Shown: positions 17,701 through 26,646, counted from the first letter of the stretch. The stretch: DNA of 64,000 bases from DATGUP01 sp035301265 (GCA_035301265.1 DATGUP010000013.1:1-64000); one strand, 5' to 3'. Notes: a model not told the origin generated them from the sequence alone. Translations and numbers: made by a program.

Positions 17701-18180
17701 TCATTTATAAAAATGATCATTCGTAATCGGTCGCCAATAACGCTTGCTTTGACTTTTCCGTCGGAAGCCGCGTGCTTCGTAAAAAGGGATGCCGAGTTTA
17801 TTGCCTTCTTCCACAGATGCACATTGGTCAGTGGCGCCTCTTTCTAAATGATTTTTTGTCAGTGCATGTAAAAGTTTTGTGCCGATCCCTTTGTACCTGT
17901 ACTCATCATCAACATAAAAAACATAAATGTGACTAACACCTTGATTAGTCACGACGCCCCCAATCGTCCCCGCGATTATTTGATCTGCTATGGCGACGTA
18001 AGTATATATCCCTTTATCAATATCTTCTAAAACGCGCTTGTGGTTGTACCAATATTGTACATTTTGCGTTTGGTACGCCTCACTATATTTGCCTTGAACG
18101 GTTTGGCGCCAGCCTGTTGAACAAATTCGAGCAATATCTTTGGCATGTTCTGGCGCTGCTTGAATGATTGAAATATTCAT
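17701..18180 (-). CDS. GNAT-family N-acetyltransferase
   Basis: A 159-residue acetyltransferase-fold protein. The acetyl-CoA pyrophosphate loop is visible as YRYKGIGTKLL, followed by the typical C-terminal strand ending in GIPFYEARGFRR. I chose ATG 18180 (MNISIIQ) because AAAGGGG lies nine bases ahead; the ATG three codons earlier sits too close to it. The substrate is unknown. It begins a minus-strand accessory patch between icmF and rpoE that is not part of the conserved order. Confidence 0.82.
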   Translation of the reverse strand: MNISIIQAAPEHAKDIARICSTGWRQTVQGKYSEAYQTQNVQYWYNHKRVLEDIDKGIYTYVAIADQIIAGTIGGVVTNQGVSHIYVFYVDDEYRYKGIGTKLLHALTKNHLERGATDQCASVEEGNKLGIPFYEARGFRRKSQSKRYWRPITNDHFYK

Positions 18181-18215
18181 GTGTCCCATCCCCTTTGCCT
18201 AAAGCATCTTTGCAA

Positions 18216-18578
18216 CTAAGTGGGTTGCACGACCCAAATGCGGTAGCCATCTGGATCGGCAATCACGGCTTCGATCACACCCCACTCTCGTTTAACCGGT
18301 TCTTGGATGATCGTGCCATCTGCATGTTTAACGGCGGTGACACACGCTATCAGATCACCAACCATCAGCTCGATCACGATGCCTGTCTCAACCGGTTCCG
18401 GCTTATCAATTGTATGCAGCATAACGGACGTCTCATCACCGATGGTGAACCAAGCCATGCTGCCTTCGATATAGTCCAGAGATAAGCCGAGTACATTTTG
18501 GTAAAAGTCGATGGATCGTTCCATCTTTTTCACCGGAATAATAATAGTGTTTAATTTCTTAACCGTAAAATGCGTCAT
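18216..18578 (-). CDS. VOC-family (glyoxalase/bleomycin-resistance fold) protein
   Basis: A 120-residue vicinal-oxygen-chelate protein with two beta-alpha-beta-beta-beta units. It opens with LNTIIIPVKKMERSIDFYQ and closes with VIADPDGYRIWVVQ, both typical of the family. The start at 18578 has a strong GAGGAGGTG. Members include glyoxalase I-like enzymes and resistance proteins; nothing here fixes the substrate. The broken ArsR regulator lies 51 bases upstream on the same strand and may have controlled it. Confidence 0.82.
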   Translation of the reverse strand: MTHFTVKKLNTIIIPVKKMERSIDFYQNVLGLSLDYIEGSMAWFTIGDETSVMLHTIDKPEPVETGIVIELMVGDLIACVTAVKHADGTIIQEPVKREWGVIEAVIADPDGYRIWVVQPT

Positions 18579-18629
18579 CCATTATCACCTCCTCAATTGT
18601 CCATATCGTCTTAGTCAGAAACATCCCCT

Positions 18630-18918
18630 CTATGTTAAAAAACCTTCCAACACCCCCAACATTTTTTTAATTTCATCTCGATTAATGGAAAAATATTTTG
18701 TATTTCCCGCTTGGCAAATCGATACAAGTTTCGCCCGATGCAGCTGGTTCAGATGACGGGAAACGATGCTTTGCGTCATCGACTATTTGCCGGGCAAACA
18801 TTTCCCCATAAATTGTTAGGAGATGGAGAATTTGTAAACACATGCGGTCGCCGAGTCCTTCAAATGCTGGGGAAATAAGCTCAAGGTTTTCCATCACAGT
18901 CTGTGCTGGCTTTTCCAT
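18630..18918 (-). pseudogene. Frameshifted ArsR-family regulator
   Basis: The first half reads LELISPAFEGLGDRMCLQIL and on to FARQIVDD, a normal ArsR winged-helix start. It then leaves frame near 18785. In another frame the recognition helix and wing follow immediately (MTQSIVSRHLNQLHRAKLV, then ICQAGNTKYFSINRDEIKK) to a TAG at 18630-18632. Together these make a complete ~95-residue ArsR protein, so a small deletion at the join has split it. The start is uncertain: ATG 18918 has a weak ribosome site. An inverted repeat AATATG-CC-CATATT (18950-18963) just upstream could be its former operator. Confidence 0.72.
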
Positions 18919-19242
18919 AGGTGCCACTTCATCAATTATGCAAATCTCGAATATGCCCATATTGAAAAATATAGATGCAAATTGTCTATAGGTCAATGTT
19001 TATTTTATTTTTCAGAATACAATTGCCTTAACTGATATGCGAAGTCGTATCGCGATTTAAATGTTTTGGCTGAAGGATTCGTTATTAAAGCAAAAAGACC
19101 GACGACATTTTTTAATTAATTTGCTGGCATACTTGTCTGCCGTTTGTTTATAATGAATGATACGGTTAAAGACGTATGTGCTATCGATACAATTAAGGCA
19201 AAAAGCGCCTGCATTATATGACAAAAAGGGAGTGCGTTTACC

Positions 19243-19689
19243 GTGAGCTTGGAAAATTACAGCTACGAAGAAATCAAGAAGATCTCCATGATCGATTTGG
19301 CTATGATGATCATGGAAGAAAACAAGGAAGCGATGCATTTTAAAGATGTATTTGAGCGTCTGGCGGAGTTAAAAAGGTACTCAGAAGAACAAAAAAACGA
19401 GTATTTAGACCAATTTTATACAGATTTAAATTTTGATGGCCGTTTTCTAACGATCGGCTCGAATATGTGGGGATTGAAACGTTGGTATCCAGTCGAACAA
19501 ATTGATGAAGTGGTGAGCAATGAAACGCGCAAGAAGAAAAAGAAAAAGGCAGCGCCGGAGATGGAAGAGACAACGTTTTCCGAAAATGATTTGGATTCCA
19601 TTGATGATGAAATCGACCAATTGACCGATGATGACGATTACGCGGATTATTCCTTAGGTTATGGTGATGATCTTGAAGATGATGAATGA
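19243..19689 (+). CDS. rpoE: RNA polymerase delta subunit
   Basis: A Firmicutes-specific RNA polymerase subunit that speeds recycling of the enzyme and sharpens promoter choice. The 148 residues form the usual two parts: a folded N-terminal HARE-HTH domain (to about residue 92, WGLKRWYP) and a long, very acidic disordered tail from about residue 105 (ENDLDSIDDEIDQ and on), joined by a short run of lysines. It starts with GTG 19243, preceded by AAGGGAG. A TATAAT at 19149-19154 lies upstream, without a clear -35. It sits before pyrG as in B. subtilis. Confidence 0.95.
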   Translation: MSLENYSYEEIKKISMIDLAMMIMEENKEAMHFKDVFERLAELKRYSEEQKNEYLDQFYTDLNFDGRFLTIGSNMWGLKRWYPVEQIDEVVSNETRKKKKKKAAPEMEETTFSENDLDSIDDEIDQLTDDDDYADYSLGYGDDLEDDE

Positions 19690-19695
19690 TCATTC

Positions 19696-19737
19696 TTGAC
19701 TTTTGTCCATCATATGCGTAAAATCTTTACTGGGCTC
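19696..19737 (+). promoter_or_regulatory. pyrG promoter with GGGCTC start
   Basis: TTGACT (19696-19701), 17 bases and TAAAAT (19719-19724) form a clear sigma-A promoter. Transcription should begin seven bases later at GGGCTC (19732-19737). That initial sequence is the one B. subtilis pyrG uses for CTP-sensitive reiterative addition of G. Confidence 0.85.
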
Positions 19738-19756
19738 ATTAATACCGTAAGTGGAC

Positions 19757-19792
19757 AGCGCTCCCTGTCATAAAAGGGGGCGCTTTTCTTGT
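19757..19792 (+). terminator. pyrG attenuator
   Basis: AGCGCTCCC (19757-19765) pairs with GGGGGCGCT (19776-19784), with one G-U pair, and is followed by TTTTCTTGTTTT. The 5' arm contains GCTCCC. In B. subtilis an RNA 5' end lengthened with extra Gs at low CTP pairs with such a stretch and prevents termination. All parts of that mechanism are present here. Confidence 0.85.
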
Positions 19793-19886
19793 TTTGTCGT
19801 GTAATCGTCTATGCGCTAGGTAACAATAAAAAGCATCAACCACATATTATGAAAAATCAACGATATAGAAGGTAGAGGGATGAACA

Positions 19887-21503
19887 GTGACTAAATATAT
19901 TTTTGTCACAGGCGGTGTTGTATCGTCGCTCGGTAAAGGAATTACAGCGGCATCACTAGGCCGTTTATTAAAAAACCGCGGCTTGAAGGTAACGATCCAG
20001 AAATTTGATCCGTACTTAAACGTTGATCCGGGAACGATGAGTCCGTATCAGCACGGTGAGGTGTTTGTTACCGAAGACGGGGCGGAAACAGATCTCGATT
20101 TAGGTCATTATGAGCGGTTTATCGATATCAATTTGAATAAATATTCAAACATTACGACGGGGAAAGTCTATTCTAGTGTGATAAAAAAAGAACGCCGCGG
20201 CGATTATTTAGGGGCGACGGTGCAAGTTATTCCCCACATTACAAATGAGATAAAGGAACAAGTGTTTCGCGCTGGGCAGGAAACGAAAGCGGATATCGTC
20301 ATTACAGAAATCGGTGGGACGGTTGGTGATATTGAATCTTTGCCGTTTCTAGAAGCGATCCGCCAGATTAAGAGTGACATCGGAAAAAATCATGTCATGT
20401 ACATCCATTGTACGCTTGTTCCATACATTCGTGCTGCAGGTGAATTAAAAACGAAACCAACTCAGCATAGTGTCAAAGAATTGCGTTCACTCGGCATTCA
20501 GCCAGATGCGATTGTTCTAAGGACCGAACAATCCATTAGCAAAAAGATGAAAGAAAAAATCGCCCTCTTTTGTGATATCAACAAAAATGCTGTGATTGAA
20601 ATGCGCGATGCGGATACACTTTATCGGGTACCGCTCGCCTTACAAGAAGAACGGCTCGATCAATTAGTTTGCGACGAGCTCGGCTTGGAATATGGCCCGG
20701 CCGATATGACGGAATGGCGCCGGCTCGTTGACAGAGTTACACAGCTTTCCCGAACGGTTACGATTGGACTTGTTGGCAAATACGTTGAATTACCCGATGC
20801 CTACTTATCGGTTGTGGAAGCATTGAAGCATGCTGGTTTTGTTTATGATGCCGATATAACGATTCGTTGGATTAACGCGGAAACATTGGATGAGAAAACC
20901 ATTCGCGAAGCGCTTGCTCATGTAGATGGAATACTTGTCCCCGGTGGGTTTGGCGATCGTGGGGTTGAAGGAAAAATGGTCGCGATCCGTTATGCACGGG
21001 AAAAACGCATTCCCTTTTTAGGCATCTGTCTCGGTATGCAGTTGGCAATTGTCGAATTCGCCCGCCATGTTGTTGGATTGCAAGATGCGCATTCGACAGA
21101 ATTCAATCCACAAACAAAGCATCCTGTTATTGACTTGCTTCCGGAACAAAAAACGATTGCCGATTTAGGAGGTACCCTCCGTCTAGGTGCCTACCCGTGC
21201 CGACTTCAAGAAGGTACGAAAACAAAAGTTGCTTACGATGGTGCACATATTGTTGAAGAACGTCACCGTCATCGGTATGAATTCAATAATAACTATCGTG
21301 AGCAGATGGCCGAACACGGCTTGATTTTCTCCGGTTTAAGCCCTGATGGCAGGCTGGTGGAAACGATTGAACTTGCAGCTCATCCATGGTTTGTCGCTTG
21401 TCAGTTCCACCCCGAATTTAAATCGCGGCCGACAAATCCGCAACCGTTGTTTAAAGGATTTATCGGCGCCGTCGTGCAAAGTCAAGAACAACCGCAAACC
21501 TGA
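19887..21503 (+). CDS. pyrG: CTP synthase
   Basis: Makes CTP from UTP, ATP and glutamine, the last step of pyrimidine nucleotide synthesis. The 538 residues comprise an N-terminal amidoligase domain (VTGGVVSSLGKGITAASLG holds the P-loop). The C-terminal class I glutamine amidotransferase has Cys381 (GICLGMQ), His508 and Glu510 (FHPEF). It starts with GTG 19887 after AGAGGGATG; the length is standard. It is transcribed alone, controlled by the reiterative-transcription attenuator just upstream and ended by a strong terminator. Confidence 0.97.
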   Translation: MTKYIFVTGGVVSSLGKGITAASLGRLLKNRGLKVTIQKFDPYLNVDPGTMSPYQHGEVFVTEDGAETDLDLGHYERFIDINLNKYSNITTGKVYSSVIKKERRGDYLGATVQVIPHITNEIKEQVFRAGQETKADIVITEIGGTVGDIESLPFLEAIRQIKSDIGKNHVMYIHCTLVPYIRAAGELKTKPTQHSVKELRSLGIQPDAIVLRTEQSISKKMKEKIALFCDINKNAVIEMRDADTLYRVPLALQEERLDQLVCDELGLEYGPADMTEWRRLVDRVTQLSRTVTIGLVGKYVELPDAYLSVVEALKHAGFVYDADITIRWINAETLDEKTIREALAHVDGILVPGGFGDRGVEGKMVAIRYAREKRIPFLGICLGMQLAIVEFARHVVGLQDAHSTEFNPQTKHPVIDLLPEQKTIADLGGTLRLGAYPCRLQEGTKTKVAYDGAHIVEERHRHRYEFNNNYREQMAEHGLIFSGLSPDGRLVETIELAAHPWFVACQFHPEFKSRPTNPQPLFKGFIGAVVQSQEQPQT

Positions 21504-21510
21504 CAAAATG

Positions 21511-21537
21511 CCCCCGAAAACGGTCGGGGGTTTTTTT
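21511..21537 (+). terminator. pyrG terminator
   Basis: CCCCCGA pairs with TCGGGGG around a six-base loop, followed by seven Ts. A strong intrinsic terminator eight bases after the pyrG stop. Confidence 0.92.
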
Positions 21538-21676
21538 GGGTAGCCATGCGGAATGCCATCGTTACGGAGATTGGTAGGAGAGGCGTGTTTGGAAAGATAA
21601 TTTTCACCTGAGTCGGTACTATTTTCAATACAAATGCAATGTATCGCACATTTTGGAGAAAAATGTTCTCTAAAAA

Positions 21677-21705
21677 GAAGGATTTTTGTAAATTGGAGCG
21701 AATAA
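21677..21705 (+). promoter_or_regulatory. Sigma-H promoter of spo0F
   Basis: GAAGGATTT (21677-21685), 11 bases and AGCGAATAA (21697-21705) match the sigma-H consensus (RNAGGAWWW, RNNGAATWW) fully, at the normal spacing. A TATAAT (21712-21717) directly after it suggests an additional weak sigma-A promoter. B. subtilis spo0F has both. Confidence 0.8.
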
Positions 21706-21746
21706 AGATGGTATAATACAATTGACGAACGGGGATGATTTGTTAG

Positions 21747-22109
21747 ATGAATAAAGAAATATTAGTGGTGGATGACCAACCGGGGATACAGCTGTTGTTA
21801 AAAGACGTTTTAATAAATGAAGGCTATAATGTAACAACGGCTAAGACAGGACAAGAAGCGCTCGACCACCTTTATCGTCATCCGTTTGATCTGATCATTT
21901 TGGATTATAGACTGCCTGTTATTGATGGAGCACAAGTGTTAAAACAGTTGGAAATGGACGGTATCCATATCCCGTCGATATTAATGAGTGGATTAATCGA
22001 AGGTTTAGAAATCGACATGAAAAGTTATCGTTTCGTTAAGGAAGTCGTCGCTAAACCGTTTAATGTGCTTGAATTTTGCGAGATGGTCAAATCGATCCTA
22101 GATTCATAA
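21747..22109 (+). CDS. spo0F: Sporulation phosphorelay response regulator Spo0F
   Basis: A single-domain receiver that takes phosphate from sporulation kinases and hands it to Spo0B on the way to Spo0A. The 120 residues have the acidic pair Asp9-Asp10 and the phosphorylated Asp53 (LIILDYRLP). Ser81 stands in place of the common Thr, and Lys103 (VVAKPF) is present. There is no output domain. Position between pyrG and fbaA is exactly that of B. subtilis, and the sigma-H promoter agrees. The sequence is rather divergent from B. subtilis Spo0F in the beta4-alpha4 region, so partner specificity may differ. ATG 21747 follows GGGGATG. Confidence 0.92.
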   Translation: MNKEILVVDDQPGIQLLLKDVLINEGYNVTTAKTGQEALDHLYRHPFDLIILDYRLPVIDGAQVLKQLEMDGIHIPSILMSGLIEGLEIDMKSYRFVKEVVAKPFNVLEFCEMVKSILDS

Positions 22110-22163
22110 ATATTTTACTTTATACATATATTATTTTTTGCCCGTTATAAATGACACATTTTG

Positions 22164-22192
22164 TTGCGACTTTTGTTTCAAATTGGTATTCT
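22164..22192 (+). promoter_or_regulatory. Candidate fbaA promoter
   Basis: TTGCGA (22164-22169), 17 bases and TATTCT (22187-22192). Matches are partial (four of six in each hexamer), but the position about 60 bases before fbaA is suitable. Confidence 0.45.
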
Positions 22193-22255
22193 TGTACTGT
22201 AAATAGATGATAGGTAGACTTTTTTTGCGTCTACTGAAGGAGGAAGCAGGAAAGA

Positions 22256-23119
22256 ATGCCATTGGAATCAATGAAAGACATGCTTGAAAAAGCTAAAGCA
22301 AATGGCTATGCGGTCGGCCAATTCAACATAAACAATCTGGAGTATGCCCAAGCCATTCTCGAGGCAGCCGAAGAGGAGAAATCCCCGGTTATACTCGGCG
22401 TCTCCGAAGGGGCCGGACGTTATATGGGTGGTTTTAAAGTTGTCGTAGCTATGGTTAAAGCGTTGATGGAAGAAAAAAATATAACCGTCCCCGTAGCGAT
22501 CCACCTTGATCACGGCTCCAGTTTCGAATCGTGTGCTCGAGCGATCCAAGCAGGCTTTACGTCGGTGATGATCGATGCCTCAGCTGAACCTTTAGAGGAC
22601 AATATTGCTTTAACCAAAAAGGTAGTTGAACTAGCCCATATCCACGGTGTTTCCGTTGAGGCAGAGCTCGGCCGAGTCGGCGGTCAAGAAGATGATTTAA
22701 TCGTTGAGGATGCAGAGCAAGCATATGCCATTCCTGACGAATGTGAAAAACTTGTCAAAGAAACAAATGTCGATTGTTTTGCTCCGGCACTCGGCTCGGT
22801 TCATGGGCCATACAAAGGCGAGCCGAATTTGGGCTTTGACCGAATGGAAGAAATCAAGACTTTGACAGGTGTTCCGCTCGTCCTACACGGGGGTACTGGG
22901 CTTCCGTCTGAAGATATTCAACGGGCGATTTCGCTAGGGACAGCCAAAATCAACGTTAATACAGAAAATCAAATGGCGCAGGCGAAAAAAGTTCGCGACG
23001 TGTTAAAGGAACAACCTGACTTGTATGACCCGCGCAAATACCTCGGTCCAGGCCGTGATGCGATTAAAGAAACAGTCATCAGTAAAATGCGGGAATTCGG
23101 TTCATCTAATAAAGCATAG
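22256..23119 (+). CDS. fbaA: Class II fructose-bisphosphate aldolase
   Basis: A zinc-dependent aldolase splitting fructose 1,6-bisphosphate in glycolysis and making it in gluconeogenesis. The 287 residues form a TIM barrel. The zinc and catalytic site is marked by HLDHGSSFE, with further ligands in SVHGPYKG and VLHGGTGLP. ATG 22256 has AGGAGGAAG upstream. It is followed by a hairpin terminator and the fsa gene, the same order as in B. subtilis. Its partner for gluconeogenesis, GlpX, is encoded 3 kb downstream. Confidence 0.96.
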   Translation: MPLESMKDMLEKAKANGYAVGQFNINNLEYAQAILEAAEEEKSPVILGVSEGAGRYMGGFKVVVAMVKALMEEKNITVPVAIHLDHGSSFESCARAIQAGFTSVMIDASAEPLEDNIALTKKVVELAHIHGVSVEAELGRVGGQEDDLIVEDAEQAYAIPDECEKLVKETNVDCFAPALGSVHGPYKGEPNLGFDRMEEIKTLTGVPLVLHGGTGLPSEDIQRAISLGTAKINVNTENQMAQAKKVRDVLKEQPDLYDPRKYLGPGRDAIKETVISKMREFGSSNKA

Positions 23120-23136
23120 GGATCAATCATCAGGGG

Positions 23137-23164
23137 GAAAACCGGATAGCCATCCGGTTTTCAA
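23137..23164 (+). terminator. Terminator between fbaA and fsa
   Basis: GAAAACCGGAT (23137-23147) pairs perfectly with ATCCGGTTTTC (23152-23162) around a four-base loop. The T run is short, so some read-through into fsa is likely. Confidence 0.65.
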
Positions 23165-23207
23165 CCTTCTTTATACCATTAAGGCAAAGGATGGAGGCGA
23201 TGACGCG

Positions 23208-23852
23208 ATGAAATTTTATATTGACACAGCCAATATCGACGAGATTCGCAAGGCAAATGCGCTTGGTATATTGGCCGGTGTCACGACAAACCCGAGTCTT
23301 GTCGCTAAGGAAGGCGTTTCGTTTCACGATCGGCTGCGGGAAATTACAGAAGAAGTGTCGGGGTCGGTTAGTGCAGAGGTTATTTCCGAAGATGCAGAAG
23401 GGATGATTGCCGAGGGAAAACAGCTAAGTGCGATTGCGCCGAATATCACCGTTAAGATTCCCATGACGCTTGAAGGCCTTAAAGCGGTTAAAACGCTTAG
23501 CGATTTGGCTATTAAAACGAATGTCACATTGATTTTTAATGCGAATCAAGCCCTTTTGGCAGCACGCGCAGGAGCGACATACGTATCGCCATTTTTAGGA
23601 CGTTTGGATGATATTGGACATGACGGAATGGAGCTCATTGCCACTATAGCAGATATTTTCAACCGCCACGCGATCGATACAGAGATCATTGCTGCTTCTA
23701 TTCGCCACCCGATGCATGTGATTGACGCAGCTCGAAACGGTGCCCATATTGCCACCCTTCCATACAGCGTGCTTATCAAGCTTGTAACCCATCCATTGAC
23801 AGATCAAGGTATTGAAAAGTTTCTTGCCGATTGGAACAAGCAAAACGAATAG
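23208..23852 (+). CDS. fsa: Fructose-6-phosphate aldolase / small transaldolase
   Basis: A 214-residue member of the short transaldolase family (MipB/TalC type), a class I Schiff-base enzyme of the pentose phosphate area. The catalytic Lys is in NITVKIPMT; the phosphate-binding region is ATYVSPFLGRLDD. I chose ATG 23208, preceded by GGAGGCGATG; the frame extends to 23025 inside fbaA but without support. It corresponds in position to B. subtilis ywjH, called a transaldolase. Whether it acts as transaldolase or as fructose-6-phosphate aldolase cannot be read from the sequence by eye. Confidence 0.9.
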   Translation: MKFYIDTANIDEIRKANALGILAGVTTNPSLVAKEGVSFHDRLREITEEVSGSVSAEVISEDAEGMIAEGKQLSAIAPNITVKIPMTLEGLKAVKTLSDLAIKTNVTLIFNANQALLAARAGATYVSPFLGRLDDIGHDGMELIATIADIFNRHAIDTEIIAASIRHPMHVIDAARNGAHIATLPYSVLIKLVTHPLTDQGIEKFLADWNKQNE

Positions 23853-23916
23853 CATGAATGGCGTAAAAACGTGCAGAATAGGAATAGCATGTTTAATGAA
23901 AAGCGGGGGTTTCTAA

Positions 23917-25203
23917 ATGCAGAAAATTTTAATCGAAGGTGGGCACACACTGAACGGCCGGGTGCGGATTAGTGGGGCTAAAAACAGTGCCGTTGCACTT
24001 CTACCTGCTGCGATTTTAGCTGATTCGAGCGTAACGATTGAGGGGCTTCCGGATATTTCCGATGTATACACACTTAGCCAATTGCTAGAGGAAATCGGCG
24101 GTCGTACATCGTGGAACGATCGTACCGTTCACATTGACCCGACAAATATGGTATCGATGCCGCTTCCGAATGGTAAAGTGAAAAAATTGCGTGCATCATA
24201 CTATTTCATGGGTGCTATGCTCGGTAAATTTAAACAAGCCGTTATTGGCCTTCCCGGCGGTTGTCATTTAGGGCCAAGGCCGATCGATCAGCACATTAAG
24301 GGTTTTGAAGCGCTCGGAGCTGAAGTCACAAATGAACAAGGCGCCATCTATCTTCGCGCCAAAGAATTAACAGGGGCCCGCATTTACCTCGATGTCGTCA
24401 GCGTCGGTGCCACGATCAACATTATGCTTGCAGCTGTAAAGGCGAAGGGGCAGACGATTATTGAAAATGCTGCTAAAGAGCCGGAGATCATTGATGTAGC
24501 GACCCTTTTGACCAATATGGGTGCCAAAATTAAGGGGGTCGGTACCGATGTGATCCGCATTGAAGGGGTTGCATCATTAAGCGGTTGTCGGCATACGATT
24601 ATACCAGATCGTATAGAAGCTGGGACATACGCCATTGCCGCCGCCGCCGCAGGTGAGGAAGTCATCATCGATAACGTCATCTCCGAGCATTTAGAGTCGC
24701 TCTTAGCTAAATTGCGGGAGATGGGTGTGACGATAGAAGAAGGCGATGAACAGCTTTATATTACATCGCCGCGTAAACTCAAAAGTGTAGATATTAAAAC
24801 ATTGGTTTATCCCGGTTTTCCTACAGACTTACAGCAGCCATTTACCAGCTTGCTGACTCGGGCTCATGATACCGGTGTCATAACCGATACCATCTATTCT
24901 GCACGGTTAAAACATATTGACGAATTGCGCCGCATGAATGGTATAATCAAAGTTGAAGGTGGCTCGATCATTGTTTCCGGCCCGGTTCAACTTGAAGGTG
25001 CGCGTGTCAAAGCAAGCGATTTACGCGCCGGTGCCTCGCTCGTTATTGCCGGACTAATGGCTAAAGGCATTACGGAAATCACCGGTTTGGAACATATCGA
25101 CCGAGGCTATGAAAACATCACGGAAAAATTGACGAACCTCGGCGCGCATGTTTGGCGTGAAGAAATGACTGATGATGAAGTTGAGCAGTTCCAAAATTCG
25201 TAA
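23917..25203 (+). CDS. murAB: UDP-N-acetylglucosamine 1-carboxyvinyltransferase (second copy)
   Basis: Transfers enolpyruvate from PEP to UDP-GlcNAc, the first committed step of murein synthesis. The 428 residues form the EPSP-synthase fold and include the fosfomycin-reactive Cys116 (LPGGCHLGPRPID) and the substrate motif near LRASYYFMGA. ATG 23917 follows GGGGG. Bacilli carry two MurA enzymes; this copy lies between fsa and glpX like B. subtilis murAB, and the other is at 52997. The two copies keep the same motifs but differ clearly in sequence. Confidence 0.95.
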   Translation: MQKILIEGGHTLNGRVRISGAKNSAVALLPAAILADSSVTIEGLPDISDVYTLSQLLEEIGGRTSWNDRTVHIDPTNMVSMPLPNGKVKKLRASYYFMGAMLGKFKQAVIGLPGGCHLGPRPIDQHIKGFEALGAEVTNEQGAIYLRAKELTGARIYLDVVSVGATINIMLAAVKAKGQTIIENAAKEPEIIDVATLLTNMGAKIKGVGTDVIRIEGVASLSGCRHTIIPDRIEAGTYAIAAAAAGEEVIIDNVISEHLESLLAKLREMGVTIEEGDEQLYITSPRKLKSVDIKTLVYPGFPTDLQQPFTSLLTRAHDTGVITDTIYSARLKHIDELRRMNGIIKVEGGSIIVSGPVQLEGARVKASDLRAGASLVIAGLMAKGITEITGLEHIDRGYENITEKLTNLGAHVWREEMTDDEVEQFQNS

Positions 25204-25294
25204 GCGAGCTATTTCCAGGCGGTTGTCATCAAGCTCTCCGTTTTTCTGTATATCTTCTTGGGATGAGTGATGTTAGAAAAAGGAGAGATTCAGC

Positions 25295-26257
25295 ATGGAA
25301 AGAAGCTTAACAATGGAATTGGCACGCGTGACCGAGGCTGCGGCCCTTTCTTCATCGCGGTGGATGGGCCGGGGGAAGAAAGATGAAGCCGATGCCGCTG
25401 CAACAACGGCGATGCGCCATGTGTTTGATACAGTTCCTATGCGAGGAACCGTCGTGATCGGCGAAGGGGAAATGGACGAAGCACCGATGCTTTATATCGG
25501 TGAAACATTAGGCACTGGTTCGGGCCCAAAGGTCGATGTGGCTGTTGACCCGTTGGAAGGCACAAACATCGTTGCTCAAGGGACGTGGAATGCTTTATCG
25601 GTCATTGCTATAGCCGATGAAAACACCCTTTTGCATGCGCCGGATATGTACATGAAAAAAATTGCTGTCGGCCCTGAAGCGGTCGGTCAAATCGATATCA
25701 ATGCACCGACGATCGATAATCTTAAAGCGGTTGCAGACGCTAAAAACAAAGCCGTCGAAGACCTCGTAGCCATCGTGCTCGATCGCCCGCGCCATCACGA
25801 TTTGGTGGAAGAAATTCGCCAGGCCGGTGCGCGGATTAAGCTTATTCCGGATGGGGATGTGGCTGCAGCGATAAACACGGCGTTTGATGATACAGGTGTG
25901 GATATTTTGCTCGGTATTGGTGGCGCACCTGAGGGAGTGCTCGCTGCGACGGCGCTTAAATGTCTCGGCGGTGAAATTCAAGGAAAGCTCATCCCGACAA
26001 ATGACAAGGAGCGCAAACGGTGCTTGCAAATGGGTATCGACTTGGATCAAGTGTTCGGCATGCATGATTTTTGCAGTGGGGACGATGCCATTTTCGCCGC
26101 AACAGGTGTCACGGATGGCGAATTGTTAAAAGGTGTCCGTTTCAAAGGAACAAGGGCATCGACACAAACTGTCGTTCTCCGTGCCAAAAGCGGAACGGTT
26201 CGCTTTATCGATGGTGAGCATAGCCTCCGGAAAAAGCCAGATCTTGTCATGACCTAA
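25295..26257 (+). CDS. glpX: Class II fructose-1,6-bisphosphatase
   Basis: Removes the 1-phosphate from fructose 1,6-bisphosphate in gluconeogenesis. The 320 residues show the inositol-phosphatase-like metal site VDPLEGTNIVAQG, with upstream GEGEMDEAPM. Later motifs are GIGGAPEGVLAA and CSGDDAIFAATGV. ATG 25295 has AAAAAGGAGAG upstream. It follows murAB by 91 bases and precedes rho, as in B. subtilis. Confidence 0.95.
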   Translation: MERSLTMELARVTEAAALSSSRWMGRGKKDEADAAATTAMRHVFDTVPMRGTVVIGEGEMDEAPMLYIGETLGTGSGPKVDVAVDPLEGTNIVAQGTWNALSVIAIADENTLLHAPDMYMKKIAVGPEAVGQIDINAPTIDNLKAVADAKNKAVEDLVAIVLDRPRHHDLVEEIRQAGARIKLIPDGDVAAAINTAFDDTGVDILLGIGGAPEGVLAATALKCLGGEIQGKLIPTNDKERKRCLQMGIDLDQVFGMHDFCSGDDAIFAATGVTDGELLKGVRFKGTRASTQTVVLRAKSGTVRFIDGEHSLRKKPDLVMT

Positions 26258-26646
26258 TACGCATGCATATAAGGCGGGGCTCGTTGCCCCGTACTTCCTC
26301 CTCGATTTTGTCGTCAGGTCTATTCTCCGACATATAAAAAGGGATTGAATAATCAAGTGCAACGAGGTAACATGGTAGTTGTTTACTATATATTAAGATT
26401 GGTTATGATAGATCATAGGTTAAAAACTTCGATTCTAGCTTCCGAACCCTCTTCATTTCTGACAAATCATCTCCAGGCGGAACGATTCGCGACTCGTATG
26501 TCGTTTGCCAAGCTTGGTAACGATTAGGTTTCCACTATGTTCATCCGAAGAAAAAGGAAGAAGCATGATTGTACATATTTGAAAATTAATAAAAGTGTTT
26601 CAACGACGATTTTGACAAACATTACAAGAATGGGCGTGGTGATTGA
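26258..26646 (+). other. Leader region of rho
   Basis: No gene is supported in these 389 bases. A hairpin CGGGGC-TCGTT-GCCCCG (26275-26291) without a good T tract may end glpX. TTTACT (26382-26387), 16 bases and TATGAT (26404-26409) form a candidate rho promoter, leaving a leader of roughly 230 bases. A long leader fits the autoregulation known for B. subtilis rho. I see no recognisable riboswitch. Confidence 0.5.

Noticed and set aside
19681..19695. A TGAATGATCATTC copy at the end of rpoE, like the fadF operator
   Set aside because: It overlaps the last codons and stop of rpoE and lies before pyrG, which has its own CTP control. Probably chance.
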